A stretch of 11,584 bases of DNA from positions 1-11,584 of the forward strand of contig JBARBG010000146.1 of assembly GCA_049792815.1 (NCBI GenBank). Direction: 5' to 3'. A program made the position numbers and the translations under genes. Source of the stretch: DAIDKA01 sp049792815 (GTDB lineage Bacteria; Pseudomonadota; Gammaproteobacteria; Steroidobacterales; Steroidobacteraceae). This document shows positions 1-6,998 of the stretch, piece by piece (positions within the stretch are counted from its first letter, which is position 1; every line of letters starts with the position of its first letter). The notes beneath the pieces are model-generated. The model ran no database searches and was not told the origin of the DNA. It saw nothing but the letters and a program-made list of their open reading frames with translations.

Positions 1-194
1 GCGAGACTGGCCGCCTCGATCGCCACCAGCGAGCGCACACCCGAGGATTCGGTGGTTGACAGGCCCAGTGCCTGCATCTTCGCGATGCCCAGCATGCCGA
101 CCGCGATGATGATCACCGCGACCATGACCTCGATGAGGCTGAAGCCGCGCTGGCGCGCCGGGCGTGGCGAATGCGCTGTGGTGTGAGTCTTCAT
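1..194 (-). CDS. pilV: Type IV pilus minor pilin PilV, N-terminal part (cut by window edge)
   Basis: Minor pseudopilin of the type IV pilus, expected to be cleaved and N-methylated by PilD and placed in the inner membrane or pilus-tip priming complex. Only the first 64 or so codons are present. They show a basic leader, a prepilin peptidase site QRG^FSLIEV (cleavage after G17, Glu at mature position 5) and a hydrophobic helix rich in Val/Ile/Ala/Met followed by GMLGIAKMQALGL, which is typical of PilV. I chose the ATG at 192-194 because it overlaps the fimT stop as ATGA, suggesting translational coupling. Another ATG at 198-200, two codons upstream in the same frame, is possible; neither has a clear SD. 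The rest of the gene, and probably pilW/pilX/pilY1, would lie to the left. The family is clear; the exact name is an inference from the N-terminus. Confidence 0.85.
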   Translation of the reverse strand, partial: MKTHTTAHSPRPARQRGFSLIEVMVAVIIIAVGMLGIAKMQALGLSTTESSGVRSLVAIEAASL

Positions 195-784
195 GTGCAT
201 GTCGCCAGGGTTGTGGTCTGTTGCACGGAGACGTTGCCGACGTTGGTGATCTCCAGGCAGCGCGTCCGCGTGGCGTTGTTGGTCGCATCATGCAGCGGTA
301 TGACCGCACCGCCGTTGCCGCTCATGGTCGTCAGCAGCCCCAGCGCGAGGCCCTCGCGATCGAAGGAGACCACGCTGGTCGCACCATCGGTCAGGGTGTC
401 GGAGCTGGTGAACGCCGGCTGCGCGCGCAGCACCAGCGCGGCATTGCCGCCGGTGGTCTTGGTGTTGGTGGGATCGACGAACACGATCCAGCCGAGGTTC
501 CAGTTGGTGTTCATCGCCGAGCAGTCGGTGCCGTTGGTGGACACGCAAACGACGACGTTCTGGCCCTGCTTGATGGCTTCGGAGCGGGCGTACTGCATGT
601 CGCCCAGCAGGCCGTTGATCTCGCCCGTAATGCGGTTGGAGATGGTGAGCCCCTGATAAGAGGTGAGGCCTACGCCCATCAGGATGGCGACGACCGCCAC
701 CACGGCCAGCAGCTCAATCAGAGAGACGCCCGCGATCCGGCGCGGGCGCATGGCGGACAATCGGGCTGCGGCGGCGTTACACAT
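191..784 (-). CDS. fimT: FimT/GspH-family minor pseudopilin
   Basis: Minor pilin of the FimT/FimU (GspH domain) family, which acts with PilV/W/X in initiating type IV pilus assembly and, in some species, in DNA uptake. From the ATG at 782-784 the protein has 197 residues. The class III leader ends RRIAG^VSLIELL (cleavage after G19, Glu5 present, Val rather than the usual Phe at +1), followed by a hydrophobic helix at about 20-42. The body carries the family signature: Cys80, NGTDC (Cys88), then WNLGWIVFVDP at 95-105. A C-terminal Cys pair at 176 and 196 could form a disulfide. An ATG at 749-751 would give a shorter, more typical eight-residue leader; neither start has a good SD. The C-terminal region reads GNVSV where FimT proteins usually show GRxR. 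The stop overlaps the pilV start by four bases. Confidence 0.88.
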   Translation of the reverse strand: MCNAAAARLSAMRPRRIAGVSLIELLAVVAVVAILMGVGLTSYQGLTISNRITGEINGLLGDMQYARSEAIKQGQNVVVCVSTNGTDCSAMNTNWNLGWIVFVDPTNTKTTGGNAALVLRAQPAFTSSDTLTDGATSVVSFDREGLALGLLTTMSGNGGAVIPLHDATNNATRTRCLEITNVGNVSVQQTTTLATCT

Positions 785-800
785 GGTCGGCGACAGTAAG

Positions 801-816
801 CACGCAAGCTTGCGTG
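801..816. repeat. Perfect 16-bp palindrome upstream of fimT
   Basis: CACGCAAG followed directly by CTTGCGTG, a perfect two-fold symmetric 16-mer. It lies in the 77-bp gap between the sensor kinase stop (862-864) and the fimT start (782-784). As RNA it could form a six-pair stem with an AGCT loop, but no U-run follows on either strand, so a classical intrinsic terminator is unlikely. Its position fits an operator for the pilin operon; that is inference. Confidence 0.5.
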
Positions 817-861
817 AATCTGACGACCCCGCCGGGCGTGCCTTGGCGGCGTCTTATCCTC

Positions 862-2268
862 TCAAACTGATAACTGCATCACACTTGGGGTGGGGGCCGG
901 GGACTTGAACAGCACCCGGGCCCGGGTGCCCAGGCCCGCGGCGCCGGGTTCCAAGGTGAATTGCGCGCCGTGCGCCTCGGCAATTTCCGACACGATGGCC
1001 AGCCCCAGACCGCAGCCGTGGCCGGCCGTGCCGGGAATACGGTAAAAGCGCTCCCGGACCCGACTGCGCTGGTCTTCTGGAATCCCAGGTCCATCGTCCT
1101 CGACCTCCAGGAAAGGTCGCCCATCACGCAGCCCCGCCCGTACGGTCACATGCCCGCCGCCAGGCGTGTAATGGATGGCGTTGTCGATCAGGTTCCCGAG
1201 CAGGTCCTCGAGCAGGCGGACATTGCCCCGCACCGCCACCGGCACGGCCTCGACACCCAGGTCAAGGCCGGCGTGCAGGGCGCGGTCCACGCTCACTTCC
1301 ACCATGCGCCCCGCGAGGGCCTGAAGGTCGACGCCCTCGAACTGCTCGGCGAAGCTGGTGGAAGGATCGGCGCGCGCCAGCGCCAGCAGTTGGTTCGCCG
1401 AGCGCGCCAGGTTCTCCATGCCCGCATGCAGCGCCTGAAGTCGCGGCCGCAGTGCCATGGCAGCCGGCTCCTTCATGAGCAGTTCCAGATTGCCGAGCAG
1501 GCCCGTAATGGGCGTGCGCAGCTGGTGGGCAGTGTCGGCCACGAAGCGCCGCTGGGAGCGCGCCGCCTCGGCGAGCACGTCAAACAGCAGGTTGAGGGCC
1601 TCGACCAGGGGTTTGACCTCGGCGGGAACCGTCGTGGCATCCAGGTGATTGAGTTCGCGCGGCGACCCGGCCTCGATCTGCCGACGCAGCGACAGCAGCG
1701 GCTTCAGCGCGAAATGCACACCCAGCCACACGATGAGCAGCGTCACGTCCAGCTGGATGAAGTCCATCAGCCAGGTGCTCGCCAATATGAATCGTCCCGG
1801 TACCGCGCGCTGTGCGGCCGACTCCGCCACGCTGATCACGGCCAGGTCGCGATCGAGGGCGACCCGATAGCTGGCGACGCGCAGGCGCTCGCCGCCGACG
1901 ACGACATCGGCAAAGGTCGGATTCGTCGTCATCGAGGCGGCGGCTGCCGGCACCTCACGGGTGCCGGCCAGCAGCTCGCCGCTGGCATTGACGATGGCGT
2001 AGCGCAGGGCCACGAGATGATCGGCGCGATGGGCCGTCGCCGGCACCGCGCTCGGGTCGACGCGCAACCGGTGGCCGTCCCTGATAAGGCTGCCGGCCAG
2101 TGACATGGCGACATCCCCCAGGCGCTGGTCGTAGGCGGACTCCACGAAGGCGGTGGCCGCGCGGTAGTTGGCGTAGACGCCGGCGAGCATCAGCGCCGCC
2201 AGCGGCGGCAGCAGAAACCACAGCAGGCGGCGCTGTACGGAGGGTGCCGACTCAGTTGCGCGGTTCAT
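862..2268 (-). CDS. Sensor histidine kinase, TctE/QseC-like, inner membrane
   Basis: Inner-membrane two-component sensor of 468 residues that should autophosphorylate and pass phosphate to the response regulator encoded just upstream. Order: membrane helix about 13-32; periplasmic sensor region about 33-165 resembling the 2CSK_N domain of TctE-type kinases; second helix about 168-188; HAMP-like linker 189-240; H-box ADTAHQLRTP with phospho-acceptor His248; N-box NLIDNAIHYTP (Asn359, Asn363); G1 box DDGPGIP at 391-397; G2 box GHGCGLGLAIV at 416-426. All catalytic boxes look intact. I chose the ATG at 2266-2268 because it puts a short polar stretch before the first helix. The gene overlaps the regulator's 3' end by 17 bases, indicating one operon. 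The signal is unknown; no transporter of the tricarboxylate type is in the window, so TctE function should not be assumed. Confidence 0.92.
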   Translation of the reverse strand: MNRATESAPSVQRRLLWFLLPPLAALMLAGVYANYRAATAFVESAYDQRLGDVAMSLAGSLIRDGHRLRVDPSAVPATAHRADHLVALRYAIVNASGELLAGTREVPAAAASMTTNPTFADVVVGGERLRVASYRVALDRDLAVISVAESAAQRAVPGRFILASTWLMDFIQLDVTLLIVWLGVHFALKPLLSLRRQIEAGSPRELNHLDATTVPAEVKPLVEALNLLFDVLAEAARSQRRFVADTAHQLRTPITGLLGNLELLMKEPAAMALRPRLQALHAGMENLARSANQLLALARADPSTSFAEQFEGVDLQALAGRMVEVSVDRALHAGLDLGVEAVPVAVRGNVRLLEDLLGNLIDNAIHYTPGGGHVTVRAGLRDGRPFLEVEDDGPGIPEDQRSRVRERFYRIPGTAGHGCGLGLAIVSEIAEAHGAQFTLEPGAAGLGTRARVLFKSPAPTPSVMQLSV

Positions 2269-2920
2269 CCAAGCGGTATCCCAGGCCACGGACGGTACGG
2301 ATGACGGCAGCGTCGCCGACCTTGGCGCGCACCCGTGAGATATAGACTTCCACGGCATTCGGCGTGAGTGCCTGGTCGAAGGTGGTGATCGCCTGCTGCA
2401 GGCGCTCCTTGGAGACGACCCGTCCAGCGTTCAGGGCAAGGCATTCCAGCACCAGCCACTCACGCCCGGTGAGTTCCACCACAGCCTCATCGATGCGCAG
2501 CATGCGCCCAGCGACATCCAGTCGCATCCTTCCCAGGTTGACCTGCTCGCCCGCGTACAGGTTTGCGCGGCGGATCAGCGCCCGGCAGCGCGCGACCAGT
2601 TCGTCCTGCTCGAAGGGCTTCAACAGGAAATCATCGGCGCCGAGATTCAGCGCCTCGACCTTGATGGCCAGAGTGTCACGGGCCGTCAGGATCAGCACCG
2701 GCTGGGTGGCGCCGCGACTGCGCAGGCGTTTCACCAGTGACAACCCATCCTCGCCCGGCAGTCCCACGTCCACGACCAGCAGATCGAAATGCTCGGTGGC
2801 AAGCGCCGTGCTGGCGGCCTCGGCACTGGCACTGCGATCCACGGCAAAGCCGGCCGTGGAGAGTCCCAGGGTGATGGCATCGGCCACCAGATCATTGTCT
2901 TCCACGACTAGGATGCGCAT
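2252..2920 (-). CDS. OmpR/PhoB-family response regulator
   Basis: DNA-binding response regulator of 222 residues. The receiver domain (1-118) has the acidic pocket E7/D8, phospho-acceptor Asp51 in VVDVGLPGEDG, Thr79 in LTARD and Lys101 in LLKPF. The C-terminal winged-helix domain (about 125-220) ends in the usual motif VEVYISRVRAKVG...IRTVRGLGYRL, so it is of the TctD/QseB/OmpR class. The start at 2918-2920 gives the standard MRILVVEDN opening; longer in-frame extensions run into the oxidoreductase gene and have no family support. It lies 16 bases after the stop of the upstream oxidoreductase and overlaps its kinase by 17 bases, so the three genes are probably one transcript. There is no strong SD, fitting read-through translation from the preceding gene. 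Targets are unknown. Confidence 0.94.
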   Translation of the reverse strand: MRILVVEDNDLVADAITLGLSTAGFAVDRSASAEAASTALATEHFDLLVVDVGLPGEDGLSLVKRLRSRGATQPVLILTARDTLAIKVEALNLGADDFLLKPFEQDELVARCRALIRRANLYAGEQVNLGRMRLDVAGRMLRIDEAVVELTGREWLVLECLALNAGRVVSKERLQQAITTFDQALTPNAVEVYISRVRAKVGDAAVIRTVRGLGYRLDEPRN

Positions 2921-2936
2921 GCGGGGATGGTACGAC

Positions 2937-3950
2937 TCAGGGCGGCGTGGCGTAGTCAAATGAGTCAAGGTACAGCCGCTCCGGGTCTGCACCCTGGCCG
3001 GGGAAGCTCTCCCGGATGGCATTGATCATCGCCGGCGGTCCGGCCGCATAGATGGCAAACGCGGCGAGGTCCGCATGATCCTCGAGCACCGCCTCGTGAA
3101 CCCAGCCCGCGCGATGCGGTCCCGAAGCGGCTGCCGCGGACAGCACCGTGTGGACCTCGAGGCGCGGATGGCGTGCGGCCCAGTCCCGCACCAGCGCCTC
3201 TTCATATATACCTGCCGGCTCGCGCGCGCCCCAGTACAGATGCACGGCGGCCGCGGAGCCCTCAGAAAGCGCCTGGCCCAGCATGGCCTTGATGGGCGCG
3301 AAGCCGGTACCACCGGCGATGAAAAGCACAGGTCCCGGGCCGCCCTGGTAGATGAACCGGCCCAGCGGGCCTTCGACCTTCAGCAGCGCGCCCTCCTTCA
3401 GAGTGCTGAACACGGGTTCACTGAAGGCACCACCGGGCACGTGCCCGACATGCAGCTCGAACTGACCGTCGGTGTGCGGCGCATTCGCCACTGAATAGCT
3501 GCGCCGCGGTCCACCATCGAGCAGCACATCCAGGTACTGGCCTGCCAGAAACGCCATGGACTCCACCGCGGGCACACGCAGCACCAGCTGCATGACATCC
3601 GGCGCCAGCTGCACGCGGCGGGCGATGCGGCTGGGCAGGGTCTTGATCTCCGCCGTCGCGGCGCTTTGCACCGGACGCGCCTCCACCACCAGGTCGCTGC
3701 GGGCGAGCGCCTGGCACAACAGCACGTAGCCCTGCCGGCTCTCCTGTGCGGACAGACCCGGCGGGGGGCCTGCCGGATACTCGATACGCCCGCTCATCAG
3801 CCGCGCGCGGCATGAACCGCAGCGCCCGGAACGGCAGCTGTGGGGCAGCGGCAGCCCCGCCAGCTGCGCCGCCGCCAGCACCGGAAGGTCCTCCGGAACG
3901 CTGATGCTGCGCCCGTGGGGGATGATGCGAACGGTGTGATTTGCAGCCAT
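2937..3950 (-). CDS. 2Fe-2S ferredoxin / FAD / NAD(P) oxidoreductase
   Basis: Electron-transfer reductase of 337 residues, built like the reductases of multicomponent oxygenases and like CDP-6-deoxy-delta-3,4-glucoseen reductase. An N-terminal plant-type ferredoxin domain (about 5-92) binds a 2Fe-2S cluster through C39-x4-C44-x2-C47 and C79. An FAD domain (about 104-200) carries the flavin motif RSYSVAN at 150-156, and an NAD(P) domain (about 205-330) has GGTGFAP at 213-219. NAD(P)H electrons should pass through FAD to the cluster and then to an acceptor. No oxygenase partner is present, so substrate and pathway are unknown. The start at 3948-3950 gives the expected short lead before the ferredoxin fold. 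It is divergent from dapF with only 33 bases between the starts and lies 16 bases before the response regulator, suggesting a shared transcript. Many gammaproteobacteria carry orphan reductases of this type. Confidence 0.88.
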   Translation of the reverse strand: MAANHTVRIIPHGRSISVPEDLPVLAAAQLAGLPLPHSCRSGRCGSCRARLMSGRIEYPAGPPPGLSAQESRQGYVLLCQALARSDLVVEARPVQSAATAEIKTLPSRIARRVQLAPDVMQLVLRVPAVESMAFLAGQYLDVLLDGGPRRSYSVANAPHTDGQFELHVGHVPGGAFSEPVFSTLKEGALLKVEGPLGRFIYQGGPGPVLFIAGGTGFAPIKAMLGQALSEGSAAAVHLYWGAREPAGIYEEALVRDWAARHPRLEVHTVLSAAAASGPHRAGWVHEAVLEDHADLAAFAIYAAGPPAMINAIRESFPGQGADPERLYLDSFDYATPP

Positions 3951-3969
3951 TTGCGCCGGTAGTTTGCGG

Positions 3970-3975
3970 TATTCT
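3970..3975 (+). promoter_or_regulatory. Candidate -10 element for dapF, possible leaderless start
   Basis: TATTCT lies eight bases before the dapF ATG (3984), in the 33-bp divergent gap. No convincing -35 is found 16-18 bases upstream (the region reads CCATTT) and no SD precedes the ATG. If the element is real, transcription would begin at or next to the start codon, giving a leaderless or near-leaderless mRNA. This is a weak call based on position and one hexamer. Confidence 0.22.
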
Positions 3976-3983
3976 TGGCTGCA

Positions 3984-4829
3984 ATGCGCATCCCCTTCAC
4001 GAAGATGCACGGCGCGGGCAATGACTTCATTGTCTTCGACGCACCACGCACCGCACCGTTACCGACCGCCGGACAGTTTCGCGCTCTGGCAAATCGTTTC
4101 ACCGGCATCGGTTTTGACCAGGCGCTGGTCCTGCACCCGCCGCGACGCCCCGGCACGACCATCTACTACCAGATCTTCAACAGCGACGGCGCTGAGGTCG
4201 AGCAGTGTGGCAACGGCGCCCGCTGTATTGCCGCGCTGCTCTACCGCCAGGGCCGGGCACCGGCCGGCGAGTTTGTGATGGATAGCTGCGCAGGCCCGGT
4301 GCGAGCGCGCGTGGCCTCGCAGGAGCTGGTCTCGGTCGACATGGGCGTGCCTTCGTTCGAGCCGGCCGCGCTGCCCTTTGACGCAGCCGAGCGCCAGGAG
4401 CGATATGCGCTCAAGGCCGGCAATGACACCGTTGAAATCGGCGCGGTCTCGATCGGCAATCCGCATGCCGTCGTGCAGGTCCCTGCCGTGGATTCGGCGC
4501 CGGTGGAGCGGCTGGGGCCCGCCATCGAGGGCCATCGGCGCTTTCCGCGACGGGTCAATGTGGGCTTCATGGAAGTCGTCGACCGCTCGGACATCCGTCT
4601 GCGGGTTTATGAGCGCGGTGTCGGCGAGACGCTGGCCTGCGGCACCGGCGCCTGCGCCGCGGTGGTCGTCGGCCGTCAGCAGGGTCTGCTGGATCCGCAG
4701 GTGCGCGTGCGCGCGCGCGGCGGTGAGTTGCGCGTAGACTGGGCGGGGCCGGGCGAGCCTGTCTGGCTGACGGGTCCGGCCGAGGTCGCCTTCGAAGGCC
4801 ATTTTGAAATGAGGGATGCAGCCACATGA
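3984..4829 (+). CDS. dapF: Diaminopimelate epimerase
   Basis: Cytosolic, cofactor-independent racemase converting LL-2,6-diaminopimelate to meso-diaminopimelate, the last precursor of lysine and the cross-linking residue of peptidoglycan. The 281-residue protein has the two-lobed DapF layout: N-terminal FTKMHGAGNDFIVFD at 5-19, first catalytic cysteine C75 in EQCGNGARC, the IGNPHAV motif at 157-163, and second catalytic cysteine C219 in ACGTGACAA. Length is normal and both active-site cysteines are present. The ATG at 3984 gives the family's MRIPFTKMHG opening; a TTG three codons upstream is in frame but adds nothing. It heads the plus-strand run, and its stop overlaps the DUF484 start as ATGA. 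Confidence 0.97.
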   Translation: MRIPFTKMHGAGNDFIVFDAPRTAPLPTAGQFRALANRFTGIGFDQALVLHPPRRPGTTIYYQIFNSDGAEVEQCGNGARCIAALLYRQGRAPAGEFVMDSCAGPVRARVASQELVSVDMGVPSFEPAALPFDAAERQERYALKAGNDTVEIGAVSIGNPHAVVQVPAVDSAPVERLGPAIEGHRRFPRRVNVGFMEVVDRSDIRLRVYERGVGETLACGTGACAAVVVGRQQGLLDPQVRVRARGGELRVDWAGPGEPVWLTGPAEVAFEGHFEMRDAAT

Positions 4830-5524
4830 GCACAAGAGAGGCTCGGGGAGTCCAGGCGCCGCAGAGCGAGGAGGAGACCGTCGCTCACTTTCTGCAGCAG
4901 AATCCGGAGTTCTTTGAAAATCACCTGCCACTGCTGGCACGGCTGCGGCTGCCGCATGCGCGCGGCAGCTCCACCATTTCCCTGGTGGAACGTCAGGTCG
5001 AGGTACTGCGCGAGCGCCACGCCAGCCTCGAGCAGAAGCTGGCCGACTTCGTCACCGTGGCGCGGGCCAACGATGCGGTGGCCGAAAAACTGCACCGCTT
5101 CACGCGCCGGCTGCTGCGGGCGCAGAGCCGGCAAAGCGCCATCGAGCAGCTTGAAGCCAGCCTGCGTGAGGACTTCGACTCCTTTCATTCGGTCCTGGTG
5201 CTGGTCGGCGGGCACGACGGCGTGGTGCCGCAGCGCTTCGTGCGCCTGGTCGACCGCGAGGATGTGAACCTCAAGTCCTTCGAGTCGCTGTTCACCAGCG
5301 GCAAGCCGCGTTGCGGGCAGGCCCGTGACTCGCAGCGCGAATTCCTGTTCGCCGCCGATGCCCCTGACATCGGCTCGGTGGCCCTGGTGCCGCTGGGAGA
5401 GCATGGGTCACTGGGGCTTCTGGCCCTTGGCAGTACCGATCGGGATCGCTTCCACCCGGGCATGAGCACCGATTTTCTGGCGCGCCTGGCCGATCTGATC
5501 TCGGATGTGCTGTCCCGTCCGTAG
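4826..5524 (+). CDS. DUF484 family protein (GAF-like)
   Basis: Conserved gammaproteobacterial protein of 232 residues whose biochemical role is not established. The family signature is clear: VAHFLQQNPEFFENHLPLL at about 19-37, PHARG at 43-47, then SLVERQVEVLRERHASLEQKL at 52-72, which looks like a short coiled coil. The C-terminal half (about 95-230) is GAF-like, with the conserved segment REFLFAADAPDIGSVALVPL and a terminal helix LARLADLISDVL. The family is habitually found between dapF and xerC, as here. The start overlaps the dapF stop by four bases and has an SD-like GAGGGA at 4811-4816, nine bases upstream. Genomic linkage hints at a role near Xer recombination or the cell envelope, but that is inference. 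Confidence 0.93.
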   Translation: MSTREARGVQAPQSEEETVAHFLQQNPEFFENHLPLLARLRLPHARGSSTISLVERQVEVLRERHASLEQKLADFVTVARANDAVAEKLHRFTRRLLRAQSRQSAIEQLEASLREDFDSFHSVLVLVGGHDGVVPQRFVRLVDREDVNLKSFESLFTSGKPRCGQARDSQREFLFAADAPDIGSVALVPLGEHGSLGLLALGSTDRDRFHPGMSTDFLARLADLISDVLSRP

Positions 5525-5528
5525 CCAT

Positions 5529-5540
5529 GCGGCCGGCCGC
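5529..5540. repeat. 12-bp GC palindrome in the xerC leader
   Basis: GCGGCC followed by GGCCGC, perfectly symmetric and entirely G+C, ending two bases before the GTG start of xerC. It occupies the place where an SD sequence would normally lie, and none is seen. In RNA it is self-complementary and could pair locally or with the nearby CCGGCCGCC at 5550-5558. It may limit independent initiation at xerC. In GC-rich DNA such palindromes also arise by chance. Confidence 0.4.
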
Positions 5541-5542
5541 TT

Positions 5543-6445
5543 GTGAATCCGGCCGCCCTCGATGAGCTGGCGCGCTTTCGCCAGTACCTGACCAGGGAAC
5601 GGCGCCTCTCCGGCCATACCGACAGCGGCTACGCGCGCGACCTTGCGGCGCTGGTCCGGTTCTGCGGCCAGCAGGGCATCACCGATTGGGCCGCACTCGA
5701 GCATGACCAGGTAAGGCTGTTCGCGGCGCGCTCACACGCGGCGGGTCTCGCGCCGCGCAGCGTCCAGCGCCGCCTGTCGGCGGTGCGCAGCTTCCTGAAC
5801 TTCCTCATCCGCGAAGGCCTCCTCAAGCGTAACTGCGCGGTGGAAGTGCGCGCGCCCAAGGGCGCAAAGCGCCTGCCCGGCACCCTGGACGCTGATTCCA
5901 TGGCGCGGCTGCTGGAGATTCCCGGGCGGGACGCACTCGCGGTGCGGGATCGCGCCCTCATGGAGCTGCTGTATTCCTCGGGATTGCGACTGGCGGAGCT
6001 CGTCGGTCTTGATCTTCACGATCTCAACGTGGCCGATCGGACGGTGCGGGTGCTGGGCAAGGGCAGCAAGACGCGCGTGCTGCCCGTGGGCCGCAAGGCC
6101 CTGGCGGCGCTCGCGGCGTGGCTCAGGATGCGCGGCGGCCTGGCGAAGGAGGACAGCCAGGCCGTGTTCGTGGGCGTGACGGGGCGGCGCCTCGGCGCCC
6201 GCGCCATCCAGAAGCGCGTGGAGTTCTGGGGCCTGCGCCAGGGCCTGCCCATGCACGTGCATCCGCATCTCTTCCGGCACTCCTTCGCTTCGCATCTACT
6301 TGAATCCAGTGGAGAATTACGCGCCGTCCAGGAGCTTCTCGGTCACGCTGACATCTCCACCACCCAGGTCTACACGCACCTTGATTTCCAGCACCTGGCC
6401 CGCATCTACGACGCTACCCACCCCCGCGCGCGTAGAAAGGCGTAA
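5543..6445 (+). CDS. xerC: Site-specific tyrosine recombinase XerC
   Basis: Tyrosine recombinase that works with XerD at dif to resolve chromosome dimers, in contact with FtsK at the septum. The 300-residue protein has an N-terminal SAM-like core-binding domain (about 5-92) and a C-terminal catalytic domain (about 110-295). All catalytic residues are present: R149 (YSSGLRLAEL), K173 (GKGSK), H242 and R245 (HLFRHSFASHLL), H268 (LLGHADISTTQ) and nucleophile Y277 (VYTHLD). The start is GTG at 5543; an in-frame TAG at 5522-5524, which is the DUF484 stop, rules out anything earlier. The gap to DUF484 is 18 bases and contains a GC palindrome in place of an SD. The housekeeping neighbours mark this as the chromosomal XerC and not a phage or integron integrase. 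Confidence 0.96.
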   Translation: MNPAALDELARFRQYLTRERRLSGHTDSGYARDLAALVRFCGQQGITDWAALEHDQVRLFAARSHAAGLAPRSVQRRLSAVRSFLNFLIREGLLKRNCAVEVRAPKGAKRLPGTLDADSMARLLEIPGRDALAVRDRALMELLYSSGLRLAELVGLDLHDLNVADRTVRVLGKGSKTRVLPVGRKALAALAAWLRMRGGLAKEDSQAVFVGVTGRRLGARAIQKRVEFWGLRQGLPMHVHPHLFRHSFASHLLESSGELRAVQELLGHADISTTQVYTHLDFQHLARIYDATHPRARRKA

Positions 6446-6455
6446 TTCAGGACGC

Positions 6456-6998
6456 ATGAGCAACAGCTTCGATCCCCACGGAACAACCATCCTCGCGGTG
6501 CGCCGCAACGGTGCCCTCGCCCTCGGCGGCGATGGTCAGGTCACCCTCGGCAACACCGTCATGAAGGGCAACGCGCGCAAAGTGCGCCGCCTGTATGGCG
6601 ACAAGGTGCTCGCCGGCTTTGCCGGGGGCACGGCCGACGCCTTCACGCTGTTCGAGCGCTTCGAGGGCAAACTCGAAAAACACGCCAACCTCACCCGCGC
6701 CGCCATCGAACTGGCCAAGGACTGGCGCTCCGACCGTTATCTGCGGCGCCTTGAGGCGCTGCTGCTGGTGGGTGACAAGGAAAAGATTTTCGTGATCTCC
6801 GGCAATGGCGATGTGATCGAGCCTGAATACGATGTCGCAGCCATCGGCTCGGGAGGCTCGTATGCCCTGGCCGCCGCGCGCGCCCTGGCGGAGTCCTCGG
6901 ATCTGGATGCCCGCAGCATTGTCGAGCGCTCGCTCAACATTGCCGCTGACATCTGCATCTACACCAATCGCAACCTGCACATCGACGAGATCAAGTAA
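6456..6998 (+). CDS. hslV: ATP-dependent protease subunit HslV (ClpQ)
   Basis: Threonine peptidase of the HslUV complex: a double-hexamer chamber capped by HslU rings that degrades unfolded and regulatory proteins in the cytosol. Length is 180 residues. In E. coli the mature enzyme begins TTIVSVRR directly after Met; here TTILAVRR follows a nine-residue leader, so nucleophile Thr10 must be exposed by cutting HG^TT. Other conserved parts: GGDGQVTLGNTVMKGNARKVRRL (Asp26 and Lys42, equivalent to mature D17 and K33), AGFAGGTADAFTLFE, AIGSGGSYA and DICIYTN. The start is ATG 6456 with AGGA at 6449-6452, rather close at three bases; no later start would place Thr at position 2. It lies ten bases after xerC and its TAA abuts the hslU ATG. 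Confidence 0.95.
   Translation: MSNSFDPHGTTILAVRRNGALALGGDGQVTLGNTVMKGNARKVRRLYGDKVLAGFAGGTADAFTLFERFEGKLEKHANLTRAAIELAKDWRSDRYLRRLEALLLVGDKEKIFVISGNGDVIEPEYDVAAIGSGGSYALAAARALAESSDLDARSIVERSLNIAADICIYTNRNLHIDEIK

Noticed and set aside
663..908. 81-codon open frame on the plus strand spanning the fimT/kinase gap
   Set aside because: It overlaps the fimT 5' part and kinase 3' end in antisense, with no SD and no recognisable motif.
961..2103. 380-codon open frame on the plus strand
   Set aside because: Antisense to the sensor kinase, whose boxes are all intact. The translation is rich in Arg/His/Gln with no domain; long antisense frames are expected at this GC content.
2921..3022. Longer response regulator starting inside the reductase gene
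   Set aside because: The added N-terminus has no receiver homology; the standard MRILVVEDN start at 2920 is clear.
3975..3983. TTG start for dapF three codons upstream
   Set aside because: It adds Met-Ala-Ala before the conserved MRIPFTKMHG opening, has no SD, and would overlap the candidate -10 by one base.
4059..4940. 293-codon open frame on the minus strand
   Set aside because: Antisense to dapF, which has both catalytic cysteines and normal length. No recognisable domain.
5543..6445. Tyrosine recombinase as sign of an integrated mobile element
   Set aside because: It is the chromosomal XerC in its usual place between DUF484 and hslV; no attachment repeats, tRNA gene or phage genes are nearby.
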